Origin: a bacterium
Lineage (GTDB): Bacteria > Bacillota > Clostridia > Lachnospirales > Lachnospiraceae
Direction of reading: 5' to 3'
Length of the DNA stretch: 64,000 nt
Assembly: GCA_030524675.1 (NCBI GenBank)
Contig: JAUNGE010000007.1
Coordinates: forward strand, 33,649-97,648
The notes beneath the pieces were generated by a model, which was not told where the DNA came from, did not search any database, and saw nothing but the letters and a program-made list of their open reading frames with translations. A program made the translations under genes and the position numbers. Positions 51,642-60,433 of this stretch are shown here, one piece after another (positions within the stretch are counted from its first letter, which is position 1; each line of letters opens with the position of its first letter).

Positions 51642-52274
51642 ATGGCAAATACCATTATCACCATCAGCCGTGAATACGGAAGCGGCGGACACAAAATCGG
51701 CCATCTGGTTGCAGAAACTCTCAAAATTCCTTTTTATGACAAACAGATTATTGAAGAAACGGCAAAAAAATCCGGCTTTACACCAGAATTTGTCGCAGAA
51801 CACGAAGAAAAACTGACTAACAGTATTCTGTACAGCTTTGCACTGGGCGCTATCTATGGGATTGCCTACCCGCAAAAACCGCAGATGAAAGAGCTTCCTG
51901 TCGCAGAACAGATTTTTCTGGCGCAAAAAACGGTTATTGAGGAGCTCGCCTCATCTGCGTGCGTGATTGTGGGGCGCTGTGCAGACTATATTTTAAAGGA
52001 TAACCCAAATGTCCTGAAAGTATTTATCTATGCGGACCCGATTGTTCGCCGCCGCAGAGCGATTGAAGAGTATGACTGTGCAGAGGAGTATATTGAGGAA
52101 ATCGTCAAACAGCGCGATAAGATGCGCCGCATCCATTATGAGAGCTATACAGTCAATCAGTGGGGCAAAAAAGAAAATTACCATCTGATGCTGGACAGCG
52201 GCGCTATCGGCATTGAGGGGTGTGTCTCCCTCATCTGCCATGCGAGCGAATGTTTCCAGCCAAAGAGCAGATAA
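51642..52274 (+). CDS. Cytidylate kinase-like family protein
   Basis: The start at 51642 follows AAAGGAGG and gives 210 residues. An N-terminal P-loop-like segment TISREYGSGGHKIG is followed by FYDKQIIEETAKKSG, IVGRCADYIL and FIYADPIVRRRRAIEEYDCAEE. This is the Clostridial cytidylate kinase-like family (AAK/AdK fold), not the canonical Cmk. The substrate is unproven. It is a single gene after azlD. Confidence 0.85.
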   Translation: MANTIITISREYGSGGHKIGHLVAETLKIPFYDKQIIEETAKKSGFTPEFVAEHEEKLTNSILYSFALGAIYGIAYPQKPQMKELPVAEQIFLAQKTVIEELASSACVIVGRCADYILKDNPNVLKVFIYADPIVRRRRAIEEYDCAEEYIEEIVKQRDKMRRIHYESYTVNQWGKKENYHLMLDSGAIGIEGCVSLICHASECFQPKSR

Positions 52275-52374
52275 TAGATAAATAGATACTCTCCAAATAA
52301 CAGATGAAGACCGCATCTTTGTAGTGGCGACACCATGGTTTCTCGTATGCGAGCGGAAGCAAGCGAAAAAAAGG

Positions 52375-52403
52375 TTGCATTTTCCATAATATTGTGCTAA
52401 TAT
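52375..52403 (+). promoter_or_regulatory. Promoter of the ACT-domain/hom operon
   Basis: TTGCAT and TAATAT with 17-base spacing and an extended TGC before the -10. Confidence 0.65.
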
Positions 52404-52404
52404 C

Positions 52405-52416
52405 TTCCACGTGGAA
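52405..52416 (+). promoter_or_regulatory. Perfect 12-base palindrome overlapping the transcription start (candidate operator)
   Basis: TTCCACGTGGAA begins one base after the -10 box, covering the expected start point. A repressor bound here would block the ACT-domain/homoserine dehydrogenase operon. The binding protein is unknown. Confidence 0.55.
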
Positions 52417-52454
52417 ACAAATGTGTTTGTATAACGCACATGAGGAGTGGAATG

Positions 52455-52898
52455 ATGGAAGAAAAAAGCAAATATTTTGTGGTGAGACAGAAGGCATTGC
52501 CGGAGGTTTTGCTGAAAGTGGTGGAAGCAAAGAAGCTTCTGGAGTCAGAGAGGGCAATGACCGTGCAGGATGCCACAGAAAAAGTGGGAATCAGCAGGAG
52601 TTCCTTTTATAAGTATAAAGATGACATTTTTCCTTTCTATGACAATACAAAGGGAAAGACAATTACGATTGTGACACAGATGGATGATGAGCAGGGACTC
52701 TTGGCGGATGTGCTTCATATTATTGCCAATTACAAGGCAAATATCTTGACGATTCATCAGAGTATTCCGGTCAATGGCGTGGCAACCATCACGACCAGTG
52801 TGGAAGTGAGAGCAAACACAAAAAATGTATCGGAGATGCTTGAAGAAATCGAAAAACAGGACGGCATTCATTATGTGAAAATACTCGCCCGTGAATAA
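52455..52898 (+). CDS. ACT-domain protein (UPF0735/PheB family)
   Basis: The start at 52455 has GAGGAG seven bases upstream and gives 147 residues. An N-terminal helix-turn-helix-like region (MTVQDATEKVGISRSSFYKYKDDIFPF) is followed by an ACT domain (TIVTQMDDEQGLLADVLHIIA...) that normally binds an amino acid. These proteins often sit next to homoserine dehydrogenase, as here (30 bases before it), and are thought to sense amino acids. It might regulate the operon by binding the palindrome at 52405, but that is only a hypothesis. Confidence 0.88.
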   Translation: MEEKSKYFVVRQKALPEVLLKVVEAKKLLESERAMTVQDATEKVGISRSSFYKYKDDIFPFYDNTKGKTITIVTQMDDEQGLLADVLHIIANYKANILTIHQSIPVNGVATITTSVEVRANTKNVSEMLEEIEKQDGIHYVKILARE

Positions 52899-52928
52899 TA
52901 CAAAGACAGAGGAATGGAGAACAGGATT

Positions 52929-54158
52929 ATGAAAAATGTTGCAGTGATGGGATATGGCACAGTCGGTTCAGGAGTGGTTGAGATACTTTTAAAGAATCGC
53001 GGACAAATTGCCGAAAAAAACGGGGAGGATATTGCAGTCAAATATGTGCTGGATTTGAGAGAATTTCCGGATAGTCCGGTGGCTGATAAAATCATACATG
53101 ATTTTGAGGTGCTTGTAAATGACGAGACTGTAGATATCGTGGTGGAGACCATGGGAGGACTGAATCCGTCCTATCCGTTTGTTAAGAGATGTTTGGAGGC
53201 CGGAAAACATGTTGTGACTTCCAACAAGGCCTTGGTTGCAGCATATGGAACAGAACTTCTCCAGATTGCCCGCGAGAGACAGGTGAATTTCCTGTTCGAG
53301 GCGAGCGTGGGCGGTGGTATTCCGATTATCCGTCCTCTGTATCAGTCGCTTGCCGGAGAAAAGATTGAGGAAATCACCGGAATTTTAAACGGAACCACAA
53401 ACTACATCCTCACAAAAATGGGCGAGAATGGAGAATCCTTTGACGCGGCATTGAAGAAAGCACAGGAACTGGGCTATGCAGAGCGCAATCCGGAGGCGGA
53501 TGTGGAAGGATATGACACATGTAGAAAAATTGCGATTTTGACAGCAGTTTCTACTGGATGCGAAGTAAATTATGAGGAAATCTACACAGAGGGCATTACC
53601 GGCATTACCGATGTGGATTTCCGATATGCGAAAAAAATGGGAACTTCTATTAAACTGTTCGGTTCCAGCCGGATGCAGCAGGGAAAAGCGTTTGCATGGG
53701 TTGCACCTGTTATGATTCCGCCGTCTCATCCGCTGTACGCTGTGAGCGATGTGTTTAATGGTATTCTGGTAAAGGGAGAGGCGCTTGGTGTATCCATGTT
53801 TTATGGAAGCGGCGCTGGAAAGCTGCCGACAGCGAGCGCAGTGGTTGCCGATATTGTAGACGCCGCTAAAAACAGCCATAAAAATGTATATGGCGGCTGG
53901 AGCAGCCGAAAGTTGGAGCTGTCTTCCATGGAAGAAGCAGAGCACCGCTATTTCGCCCGTATCGCTGGATGCGAGAAGGACAGCATTGACAGCGTGAAAA
54001 AAGAACTGGGCCAGACAGAGGTGATAAAACTGGAGGAGGAGAGCGGCGAGTACGCCATCCTCACAGACAAAATGCCGGAGAAAGAGTGGAATCAGAAAAA
54101 AGACAAGCTCGCGGCAGACGGCGTGGAGATTCTGCAGGTAATCCGCGCAGAAGTCTAA
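52929..54158 (+). CDS. hom: Homoserine dehydrogenase
   Basis: The start at 52929 (MKNVAVMGYGTVG) has GGAG eight bases upstream; 52914 is too close to a ribosome site. The 409 residues have an N-terminal NAD(P) Rossmann domain (VMGYGTVGSGVVEIL), the catalytic domain with GILNGTTNYILTKM and the substrate motif GYAERNPEADVEGYD. A C-terminal ACT-like extension covers about 345-409. It reduces aspartate semialdehyde to homoserine for threonine and methionine. Confidence 0.95.
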   Translation: MKNVAVMGYGTVGSGVVEILLKNRGQIAEKNGEDIAVKYVLDLREFPDSPVADKIIHDFEVLVNDETVDIVVETMGGLNPSYPFVKRCLEAGKHVVTSNKALVAAYGTELLQIARERQVNFLFEASVGGGIPIIRPLYQSLAGEKIEEITGILNGTTNYILTKMGENGESFDAALKKAQELGYAERNPEADVEGYDTCRKIAILTAVSTGCEVNYEEIYTEGITGITDVDFRYAKKMGTSIKLFGSSRMQQGKAFAWVAPVMIPPSHPLYAVSDVFNGILVKGEALGVSMFYGSGAGKLPTASAVVADIVDAAKNSHKNVYGGWSSRKLELSSMEEAEHRYFARIAGCEKDSIDSVKKELGQTEVIKLEEESGEYAILTDKMPEKEWNQKKDKLAADGVEILQVIRAEV

Positions 54159-54176
54159 GGCGGCGGACGAAAGTAA

Positions 54177-54515
54177 ATGAATGGATTTGAGAGTCTGTGG
54201 CATTTTGTGTTTCAATTTCCCTGCATCTTCCGTATGCTGACAGGGTATTACTGTCCAGGGTGCGGAGGAACCAGGGCACTGAGAGCATTGCTTCATGGAC
54301 AGATTCTGCAGAGCCTGTATTACCATCCACTCGTGCCGTATCTGGCAGGTCTTTGTATCTGGTGGCTGATGAGCACCGTGAGACATGCTGTGTGGAAGAA
54401 GAAAATGGGATTTTCTCTGAAAAACTGGATGATTGCCATTGGAATTTTCCTTGTTTTTGTGAACTGGATTGGAAAAAATCTGGTGATGTGCATCTGGAAC
54501 ATTCCGCTTCTGTAG
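54177..54515 (+). CDS. DUF2752-domain membrane protein
   Basis: The 112-residue protein has the DUF2752 signature YYCPGCGGTRALRAL near residue 24 and three hydrophobic segments. The paired cysteines suggest metal or redox binding at the membrane surface. It begins 18 bases after hom, so it may be co-transcribed, though its ribosome binding site is weak. Function unknown. Confidence 0.85.
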   Translation: MNGFESLWHFVFQFPCIFRMLTGYYCPGCGGTRALRALLHGQILQSLYYHPLVPYLAGLCIWWLMSTVRHAVWKKKMGFSLKNWMIAIGIFLVFVNWIGKNLVMCIWNIPLL

Positions 54516-54535
54516 AGTATCTGCTTCCTTTTCGA

Positions 54536-54576
54536 GGCGGACATGCCTGCTGACGCAGGCATCACTATAAATGAAA
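54536..54576 (+). repeat. TGAC-loop palindromic repeat, copy C
   Basis: GGCGGACATGCCTGC, loop TGAC, GCAGGCATCACTATAAATGAAAG; the arms TGCCTGC/GCAGGCA pair perfectly. It lies about 20 bases after the DUF2752 stop. Confidence 0.8.
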
Positions 54577-54685
54577 GCGTCTCTCATAGTAAAATGCAAA
54601 ATAGACTTTAGAAACAAATTAAAAATTAAAATTAGAAGCAAAAACTAAGAATATAAGAATAAAAGAAGTAAAATGAAAAACAAAA

Positions 54686-54731
54686 ACGGGGATGCCGCAG
54701 AAAAACATGCGTCTTAGCATCCTCGTTTTTT
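54686..54731 (+). terminator. Terminator between hom-DUF2752 and the DUF4190 gene
   Basis: CGGGGATGC and GCATCCTCG pair (one G-T) around about 21 bases and are followed by TTTTTT. The convergent DUF4190 gene ends 29 bases later. Confidence 0.75.
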
Positions 54732-54759
54732 GTCCATCCTTGTTTTTTTAGGGTCTCGC

Positions 54760-55149
54760 TTACTCTATCGGCAGAGATTCGTATGCTCCCATGATTTCAT
54801 TGACAAGATTGTTGAACTCAGGGTCCTGCATCATTTGCAGTACAGAGATATAGTACACAAAGGAAATCAGGCTGGCAATGATGGCAATGATGGAAAGCAC
54901 CAGTCCGGCGACAGCAAACGGGTCGAATGGCTGACCGCGTTTGGAGAGAATCACCAGAATCAGCCCGATTACTCCCAAAATCAGTCCAAGTGGGGAGCAG
55001 CAGCAGCTCAACAGTCCCAAAAGACCAAGAATAAAGGAAGCAATCGCCAAACCATTGCGCTTTTTGGGCGGTTCTGTGTGCGGATATTCATAACGGTCAC
55101 CATAGTCCGGCATTTGGGAAGACCCATTGCCCTGCATATCGTTGTTCAT
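54760..55149 (-). CDS. DUF4190-type membrane protein
   Basis: The 129-residue protein has a polar N-terminus (about 1-30), then two long hydrophobic segments (about 33-67 and 77-100) with the DUF4190 pattern GLAIASFILGLLGLL and PFAVAGLVLSIIAI. A CCC triplet lies in the first loop. RBS AAAAGGAG precedes the ATG. Function unknown. Confidence 0.85.
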   Translation of the reverse strand: MNNDMQGNGSSQMPDYGDRYEYPHTEPPKKRNGLAIASFILGLLGLLSCCCSPLGLILGVIGLILVILSKRGQPFDPFAVAGLVLSIIAIIASLISFVYYISVLQMMQDPEFNNLVNEIMGAYESLPIE

Positions 55150-55453
55150 GGAAAAACTCCTTTTTCTTCATTATTCTTCATTATCGTAAATTACCTGTTG
55201 ATTTTTGTAAAATTTGGGAAATCTTCTGTTTATTGTACCACTTCCGGTAAATTCCTTCAATCTCTATTTTTATAATTTCATAAATTGTGTTTTTCTTGCA
55301 TCCTCGTGCAGGATGGCTTATAATAAATAGCAATCGACTTTCATATCATGATAGTGTCACCGTCAGGCGACATGTCCGTTTAACAAGATAAGCGAGGATT
55401 GAAAGAAAGAAACAAATAAACAGGCAAACGATACAAGAAAAAGGAAAATTTAT
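55150..55453. other. Divergent intergenic region between the DUF4190 gene and tex
   Basis: About 300 bases. It holds the TGAC-loop repeat copy D at 55334-55383 and presumably both promoters; I see no strong consensus promoter or ORF. Confidence 0.4.
55334..55383 (-). repeat. TGAC-loop palindromic repeat, copy D (compensatory arms)
   Basis: On the minus strand: TTAAACGGACATGTCGCC, loop TGAC, GGTGACACTATCATG, then ATATGAAAGTCGA. The arms are TGTCGCC/GGTGACA, different from TGCCTGC/GCAGGCA in the other copies, yet still pair (with one G-T). Confidence 0.8.
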
Positions 55454-57697
55454 ATGGATATAATTGCAGTATTAGCACAGGAATTGAATATCAGGCAGAG
55501 TCAGGCGGAAGCCGCGGTGAAACTGATTGATGAGGGAAATACCATCCCGTTTATCGCGCGCTACCGCAAGGAAGTGACGGGTTCTCTGAACGATGAAGTA
55601 CTTCGCAGCCTTGACGAGCGCCTGCACTATCTGAGAAATTTGGAGGAGAGAAAGGGCCAGGTGATTGAGGCAATCCGCGAGCAGGAAAAGCTGACAGCGG
55701 AGTTGGAACGGCAAATTCTGGATGCCAAAACACTGGTTGCTGTGGAAGATTTGTATCTTCCTTACCGCCCGAAGCGCCGCACACGTGCTATGATAGCCAA
55801 AGAAAAAGGGCTGGAGCCATTTGCAGAGCAGATTCGCAGTAATCTTATAAGCCAGCCTTTGGAGCTGGAGGCGCAGAAGTATCTTTCTGATGAAAAAGGG
55901 GTACATACGCCGCAGGAAGCGATGGATGGGGCGAGAGATATTCTGGCAGAGTGGATTTCGGACACAGCAGAGTACCGCACTAGAATCCGTGAGATGACAC
56001 TGAAAGAGGGCGTGATTCAGTCCACAGCAAAAGATGAGAAGACGGAATCGGTCTATGAGATGTATTATCAGTATGAGGAACCGCTGAAAAAATGTGCTGG
56101 ACACAGAGTGCTTGCGATGAACCGTGGGGAAAAAGAGAAAATTCTGACTGTAAAAGTAGTGGCGCCCAAGGAGCAGATTTTGGAGTATCTGGAGCGCCAG
56201 GTGCTTGTGAGAGAGCGGGGGCAGTCCAAAGAGGCGCTGCGGGCCAAAACAGGAAAGAAGCCGACAGAAACAGCAAGACTGGCGGGAAAGGCAGTGGGGA
56301 AACCGGCAGGTGCTGTCTTTACAGAGCCGCTTTTAAAGGAAGCCATTCTCGACAGCTATGACAGGCTGATTGCGCCGGCGATTGAGCGCGAGATACGAAA
56401 TGCCCTGACAGAGGCGGCGGAAGATGGCGCGATGAAGGTGTTCGGAAAGAATCTGGAGCAGCTTCTGATGCAGCCGCCGATTGTCGGAAATGTTGTGCTC
56501 GGCTGGGACCCCGCATTCCGCACTGGATGCAAGCTTGCTGTGGTGGATGGCACAGGAAAGGTGCTGGATACTGCAGTGATTTATCCGACAGCGCCGCAGA
56601 ACAAGGTTGTCGAGGCGAAAAAGGTGCTGAAACGTCTGATTGAGACATATCATGTAACATTGATTTCTGTGGGAAATGGAACCGCATCCAGAGAGTCGGA
56701 GCAGATAATTGCGGAATTTCTGAGGGAAATCCCACAGAAAGTACAGTATGTGATTGTAAACGAAGCTGGTGCGTCCGTGTATTCTGCGAGTAAACTGGCG
56801 ACAGAGGAATTCCCGCAGTTTGATGTGGCACAGCGAAGTGCTGTCTCGATTGCGAGAAGACTGCAGGACCCGCTGTCCGAGCTGGTGAAGATTGACCCAA
56901 AATCCATCGGTGTCGGCCAGTATCAGCATGATATGAACCAGAAACGTCTGGGCGAAGTGCTTGGAGGTGTGGTGGAAGACTGTGTGAATAAGGTCGGTGT
57001 GGATTTAAACACAGCGTCTGCCTCCCTTTTGGAGTATATATCCGGTATCAGTAAGGCACTGGCGAAAAATATTGTGGCGTACCGCGAGGAAAATGGTGCG
57101 TTTACGAACCGCCGCCAGCTCTTAAAGGTGGCAAAACTGGGCCCGAAGGCGTTTGAGCAGTGCGCAGGATTTTTGCGTATTTCCGGTGGAGAAAATCCGC
57201 TTGACGGCACCAGCGTGCATCCAGAAAGCTATGAGGCAGCAAAGAAATTGCTGAAAAAGCTGGGATTTGAGATTTCGGATGTGGCAGCAGGCGGTATCGC
57301 CGGAATCAGCAAAAAACTGGTAAATCCGCAAAAATTGGCGGACGAGCTGGGAATTGGTGAGATTACATTGGCAGATATTGTGAGTGAGCTGGAAAAGCCG
57401 GCCCGCGACCCGAGAAATGAGATGCCAAAACCGATTCTGCGCACCGATGTGCTGGAAATGAAAGATTTGAAGCCAGGTATGATTCTGAAGGGAACTGTGA
57501 GAAATGTCATAGATTTTGGCGCTTTTGTGGATATCGGCGTCCATCAGGATGGATTGGTGCATATCTCTCAGATGGTGAAGCGCTATATCAAACATCCGCT
57601 TGAGGCAGTGAGTGTTGGAGATATTGTCGAGGTGAAAGTATTGAGCGTGGATCCGGCAAAGAAACGGATTGCCCTTTCAATGCTTTTGGAAGGATAA
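55454..57697 (+). CDS. tex: Tex-family RNA-binding protein
   Basis: The 747-residue protein has the conserved Tex N-terminus (IPFIARYRKEVTGSLND, about 30-46), the YqgF-like domain (LGWDPAFRTGCKLAVVDGTGK, about 350-370) and helix-hairpin-helix motifs (LLEYISGISKALAKNIVAYR). A C-terminal S1 RNA-binding domain (GMILKGTVRNVIDFGAFVDIG, about 675-740) completes it. Tex is linked to transcription and, in recent work, ribosome-associated processes. Confidence 0.95.
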   Translation: MDIIAVLAQELNIRQSQAEAAVKLIDEGNTIPFIARYRKEVTGSLNDEVLRSLDERLHYLRNLEERKGQVIEAIREQEKLTAELERQILDAKTLVAVEDLYLPYRPKRRTRAMIAKEKGLEPFAEQIRSNLISQPLELEAQKYLSDEKGVHTPQEAMDGARDILAEWISDTAEYRTRIREMTLKEGVIQSTAKDEKTESVYEMYYQYEEPLKKCAGHRVLAMNRGEKEKILTVKVVAPKEQILEYLERQVLVRERGQSKEALRAKTGKKPTETARLAGKAVGKPAGAVFTEPLLKEAILDSYDRLIAPAIEREIRNALTEAAEDGAMKVFGKNLEQLLMQPPIVGNVVLGWDPAFRTGCKLAVVDGTGKVLDTAVIYPTAPQNKVVEAKKVLKRLIETYHVTLISVGNGTASRESEQIIAEFLREIPQKVQYVIVNEAGASVYSASKLATEEFPQFDVAQRSAVSIARRLQDPLSELVKIDPKSIGVGQYQHDMNQKRLGEVLGGVVEDCVNKVGVDLNTASASLLEYISGISKALAKNIVAYREENGAFTNRRQLLKVAKLGPKAFEQCAGFLRISGGENPLDGTSVHPESYEAAKKLLKKLGFEISDVAAGGIAGISKKLVNPQKLADELGIGEITLADIVSELEKPARDPRNEMPKPILRTDVLEMKDLKPGMILKGTVRNVIDFGAFVDIGVHQDGLVHISQMVKRYIKHPLEAVSVGDIVEVKVLSVDPAKKRIALSMLLEG

Positions 57698-57774
57698 AAG
57701 ATGGGAAATATCCAAAAAATGTAGAAAAAATGAAGAAAGTAACAAAAACAAAATAGAGAACCAGGAGAACGGGA

Positions 57775-58296
57775 ATGGAGAAAAAGACGAAATATCGTTT
57801 TCAGGTAAAGTTGGCAGTGAAAGATTTTTGGCAATTTTCGATGTATCACGCGACAAAAGGAACTGTCGGGCTGTTTGGCTTGATTTTTACAGCAGCAGCG
57901 TTGTTTTTGCTAGTGACAAAATGGACGGAAGTGGACACGAGCTACCGGATTCTTCTGGTGGTCTGCGCAGCGCTGTTTACGATTTGGCAGCCAGGTGTTT
58001 TATATTGGAAGGCAAGAAAGCAGGCAGCGCTTCCTGTCATGCAGATTCCGCTTACATTGCAGTTTGATGAGAGCGGGCTGACCGTACAGCAGAAGGAAGA
58101 GACAGCAGTCTTTGCATGGGACCAGATTTTCAGAGTGGTAGAGCTGCCGCATCTGCTGGTGCTGTATACGGACAGTATCCATGCATATCTGTTGCCGGAT
58201 GCCGCACTGGGAGAAGAAAAAGAAGGATTTCTGGCAATGATAGAGGAATCTGTGCCAAAGGAAAACAGAAAGAAAAGGAAGGGATTTTTCCTGTGA
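57775..58296 (+). CDS. YcxB-like membrane protein
   Basis: The 173-residue protein has two hydrophobic segments (about 32-50 and 60-78) and a C-terminal beta-rich domain with a YcxB-like pattern (LTLQFDESGLTVQQKEETAVFAWDQIFRVVELPHLLVLY). It overlaps tsaE by four bases (GTGA). Function unknown. Confidence 0.8.
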   Translation: MEKKTKYRFQVKLAVKDFWQFSMYHATKGTVGLFGLIFTAAALFLLVTKWTEVDTSYRILLVVCAALFTIWQPGVLYWKARKQAALPVMQIPLTLQFDESGLTVQQKEETAVFAWDQIFRVVELPHLLVLYTDSIHAYLLPDAALGEEKEGFLAMIEESVPKENRKKRKGFFL

Positions 58297-58739
58297 ATAG
58301 TAGAGAAATAAAGGAAGTAAGAGAGTCAATCAGTCCAGAGGAGACATTTTTGTTTGGAGAAGAGCTGGGAAAAAAAGCCAGAGCAGGCCAGGTGTACTGT
58401 CTGGACGGCGATCTGGGAGTCGGAAAGACGGTGTTTACACAGGGATTTGCGAAGGGACTTGGCATTGAAGAGCCGGTAAACAGCCCGACATTTACGATTT
58501 TACAAGTATATGAGGAAGGACGCCTCCCGCTGTATCATTTTGATGTGTATCGCATTGCAGACAGCAGCGAGATGGACGAGATTGGATATGAAGAATATTT
58601 TTTTGGAGAAGGTGTCTGCCTGATTGAATGGTCGCAGCTGATAGAAGATATCCTTCCAGAGCATAAAATTCATGTGGTGATTGAGAAAAATCTGGAAAAA
58701 GGGTTTGATTACCGCAAAATTACTGTGGAGTGGGAATAA
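58293..58739 (+). CDS. tsaE: tRNA threonylcarbamoyladenosine biosynthesis ATPase
   Basis: A GTG start inside the previous stop gives 148 residues, the family length; a longer frame is not needed. The P-loop is LDGDLGVGKTVFTQGF (about 33-48), followed by NSPTFTILQVYEEG and HFDVYRIADSSEMDEIGYEEYF. TsaE activates the TsaB/TsaD complex that makes the t6A37 base on ANN-decoding tRNAs. Confidence 0.95.
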   Translation: MNSREIKEVRESISPEETFLFGEELGKKARAGQVYCLDGDLGVGKTVFTQGFAKGLGIEEPVNSPTFTILQVYEEGRLPLYHFDVYRIADSSEMDEIGYEEYFFGEGVCLIEWSQLIEDILPEHKIHVVIEKNLEKGFDYRKITVEWE

Positions 58740-58820
58740 AACGGGCCAAATATAAAATTTGCCCTTTGATGTCTGTGTGGAGCAGAGAAATGTTTTGCTG
58801 CGCAGACGGAATGGAGACGT

Positions 58821-59528
58821 ATGAGAATTTTGGGAATTGAGAGTTCATCGCTGGTCGCTTCGGTGGCGATTGTGACGGATGATGTGGTGACGGCAGAATA
58901 TACTGTGAATTTTAAAAAGACACATTCTCAGACACTTCTGCCGATGATAGATGAGATTGGAAACATGCTGGGGATAGACTGGGACAGCCTGGATGCGATT
59001 GCTGTCTCTGCAGGGCCTGGTTCTTTCACAGGACTGCGCATTGGGTCTGCCACAGCCAAGGGATTGGGGCTGGCACTGAAAAAGCCGCTGATTCATATCC
59101 CAACTGTGGATGCCATGGCTTATAATCTGTATGGGACCTCTGCTTTGATTTGTCCGATTATGGATGCGAAGAGAAATCAGGTGTATACAGGCTGGTATCA
59201 TTTTGAAGATGTATTTGAGGTCGTGAAAGCGCAGTATGCCTGCGGAATTGATGAACTTCTGGAAGAGTTGAAAGTACGTGGAGAGCGCGTACTGTTTTTG
59301 GGCGATGGTGTGCCAGTTTTTCGGGAATTTATTGAAAAACATGCAGAATTTCCGATTTCTTTTGTTCCGGCAAATTCATCCAGACAGCGTGCAGCCAGTG
59401 TGGCAGCGCTTGGGTGCCTGTATTTTGCAGAGGGAAAGACGGAGACAGCGGCAGAGCATGCACCTGAATATCTGAGGAAACCGCAGGCAGAGCGGGAGCG
59501 GGAAGCAAAAGAAAAGCAGATGGGATGA
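58821..59528 (+). CDS. tsaB: tRNA threonylcarbamoyladenosine biosynthesis protein TsaB
   Basis: The 235-residue ASKHA-fold protein has GIESSSLVASVAI at its start and the family segment AVSAGPGSFTGLRIGSATAKGLGLAL (about 57-80). It is the TsaD partner without catalytic activity of its own. It follows tsaE by 81 bases. Confidence 0.95.
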   Translation: MRILGIESSSLVASVAIVTDDVVTAEYTVNFKKTHSQTLLPMIDEIGNMLGIDWDSLDAIAVSAGPGSFTGLRIGSATAKGLGLALKKPLIHIPTVDAMAYNLYGTSALICPIMDAKRNQVYTGWYHFEDVFEVVKAQYACGIDELLEELKVRGERVLFLGDGVPVFREFIEKHAEFPISFVPANSSRQRAASVAALGCLYFAEGKTETAAEHAPEYLRKPQAEREREAKEKQMG

Positions 59529-59585
59529 GACAAACCGCCAGAATACAAATGCTCGCAGACAGCAGAGAGAGCAGGAATAACAGAG

Positions 59586-60107
59586 ATGGCAGAGACACAA
59601 AAAAGGGGCAGCAGAGATACGATGGAATTGTGCAGAATGACAGAACAAGATATCGTGCAGGTGGAAAAACTGGAACGGGAGTGTTTTCACACACCATGGA
59701 CGGCGGAAATGCTGGCGGATACCCTCAGAAATTCCTATGATTATATCTGGGTAGTAAAGGAACTGTCCAAAACATTGTCAACAGAAGGCATATCTGTAGA
59801 AAAGGCGCAGAAGCAGAATATTCTTGCCTACTGCAATCTGCGGATTTTGGCAGGAGAGGGTGAGATTATGCGGATTGCGGTCTCTCCAGAGAGGCGCAGA
59901 CAGGGGCTTGGCAGAAAACTGATGGAAAAAATGTTAGATTGTGCCAGAGAAAACGGGTGTGAGGCAATGCTTTTGGAAGTGCGTGAGAGCAATCAAAATG
60001 CGAGAAATCTGTATGAATCTTATGGATTCTTAGTAGAGGGAATCCGAAAAAATTATTATCAGTTCCCCCAGGAAAATGCAGTGTTGATGGGAAAGCGGCA
60101 AATGTAA
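59586..60107 (+). CDS. rimI: Ribosomal-protein-alanine N-acetyltransferase
   Basis: The 173-residue GNAT acetyltransferase has ECFHTPWTAEML near residue 35, the acetyl-CoA loop VSPERRRQGLGRKLMEKML (about 98-116) and LLEVRESNQNARNLYESYGF. The order tsaE-tsaB-rimI-tsaD is common. A shorter start at 59622 is possible. Confidence 0.9.
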   Translation: MAETQKRGSRDTMELCRMTEQDIVQVEKLERECFHTPWTAEMLADTLRNSYDYIWVVKELSKTLSTEGISVEKAQKQNILAYCNLRILAGEGEIMRIAVSPERRRQGLGRKLMEKMLDCARENGCEAMLLEVRESNQNARNLYESYGFLVEGIRKNYYQFPQENAVLMGKRQM

Positions 60108-60190
60108 ACAATTACCATGCCCACAGTATGATTTTTCATGTATAATGGATATGCCGAGGGAAGATACCCCTTAGGAGAGGTGAGGATACT

Positions 60191-60433
60191 ATGAGAAAGT
60201 ACAGACAAAATGGGCAGCTGGAGACGTTGATCTGCAATAGCTGCGGGAAAAGAATGGTAGTAGAAGAAGGAATTGTGCGGGAAGGGGTCATTTCCGTCGA
60301 TCATGTGTGGGACTTTTTCTCGGAAAAGGATGGAGAAGTTCACCATTTTGACTTGTGTGAGGCATGTTATGATGATATGGTAAACCAATTCCGTATTGCT
60401 GTGGATGTGGAGGAACAGACAGAATTGCTCTGA
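60191..60433 (+). CDS. Small zinc-ribbon-like hypothetical protein
   Basis: The 80-residue protein has paired cysteines (CNSCGK near residue 15 and CEACYD near 56), a likely zinc ribbon. It is acidic overall, with VWDFFSEKDGEVHHFDL between. A good GGAGAGG site lies before the ATG. It sits between rimI and rnz. I do not recognise a named family; similar short CxxC...CxxC proteins are common in Lachnospiraceae. Confidence 0.7.
   Translation: MRKYRQNGQLETLICNSCGKRMVVEEGIVREGVISVDHVWDFFSEKDGEVHHFDLCEACYDDMVNQFRIAVDVEEQTELL

Noticed and set aside
53385..54641. 418-codon ORF on the minus strand.
   Set aside because: It is antisense to hom and the DUF2752 gene, with no recognisable domain.
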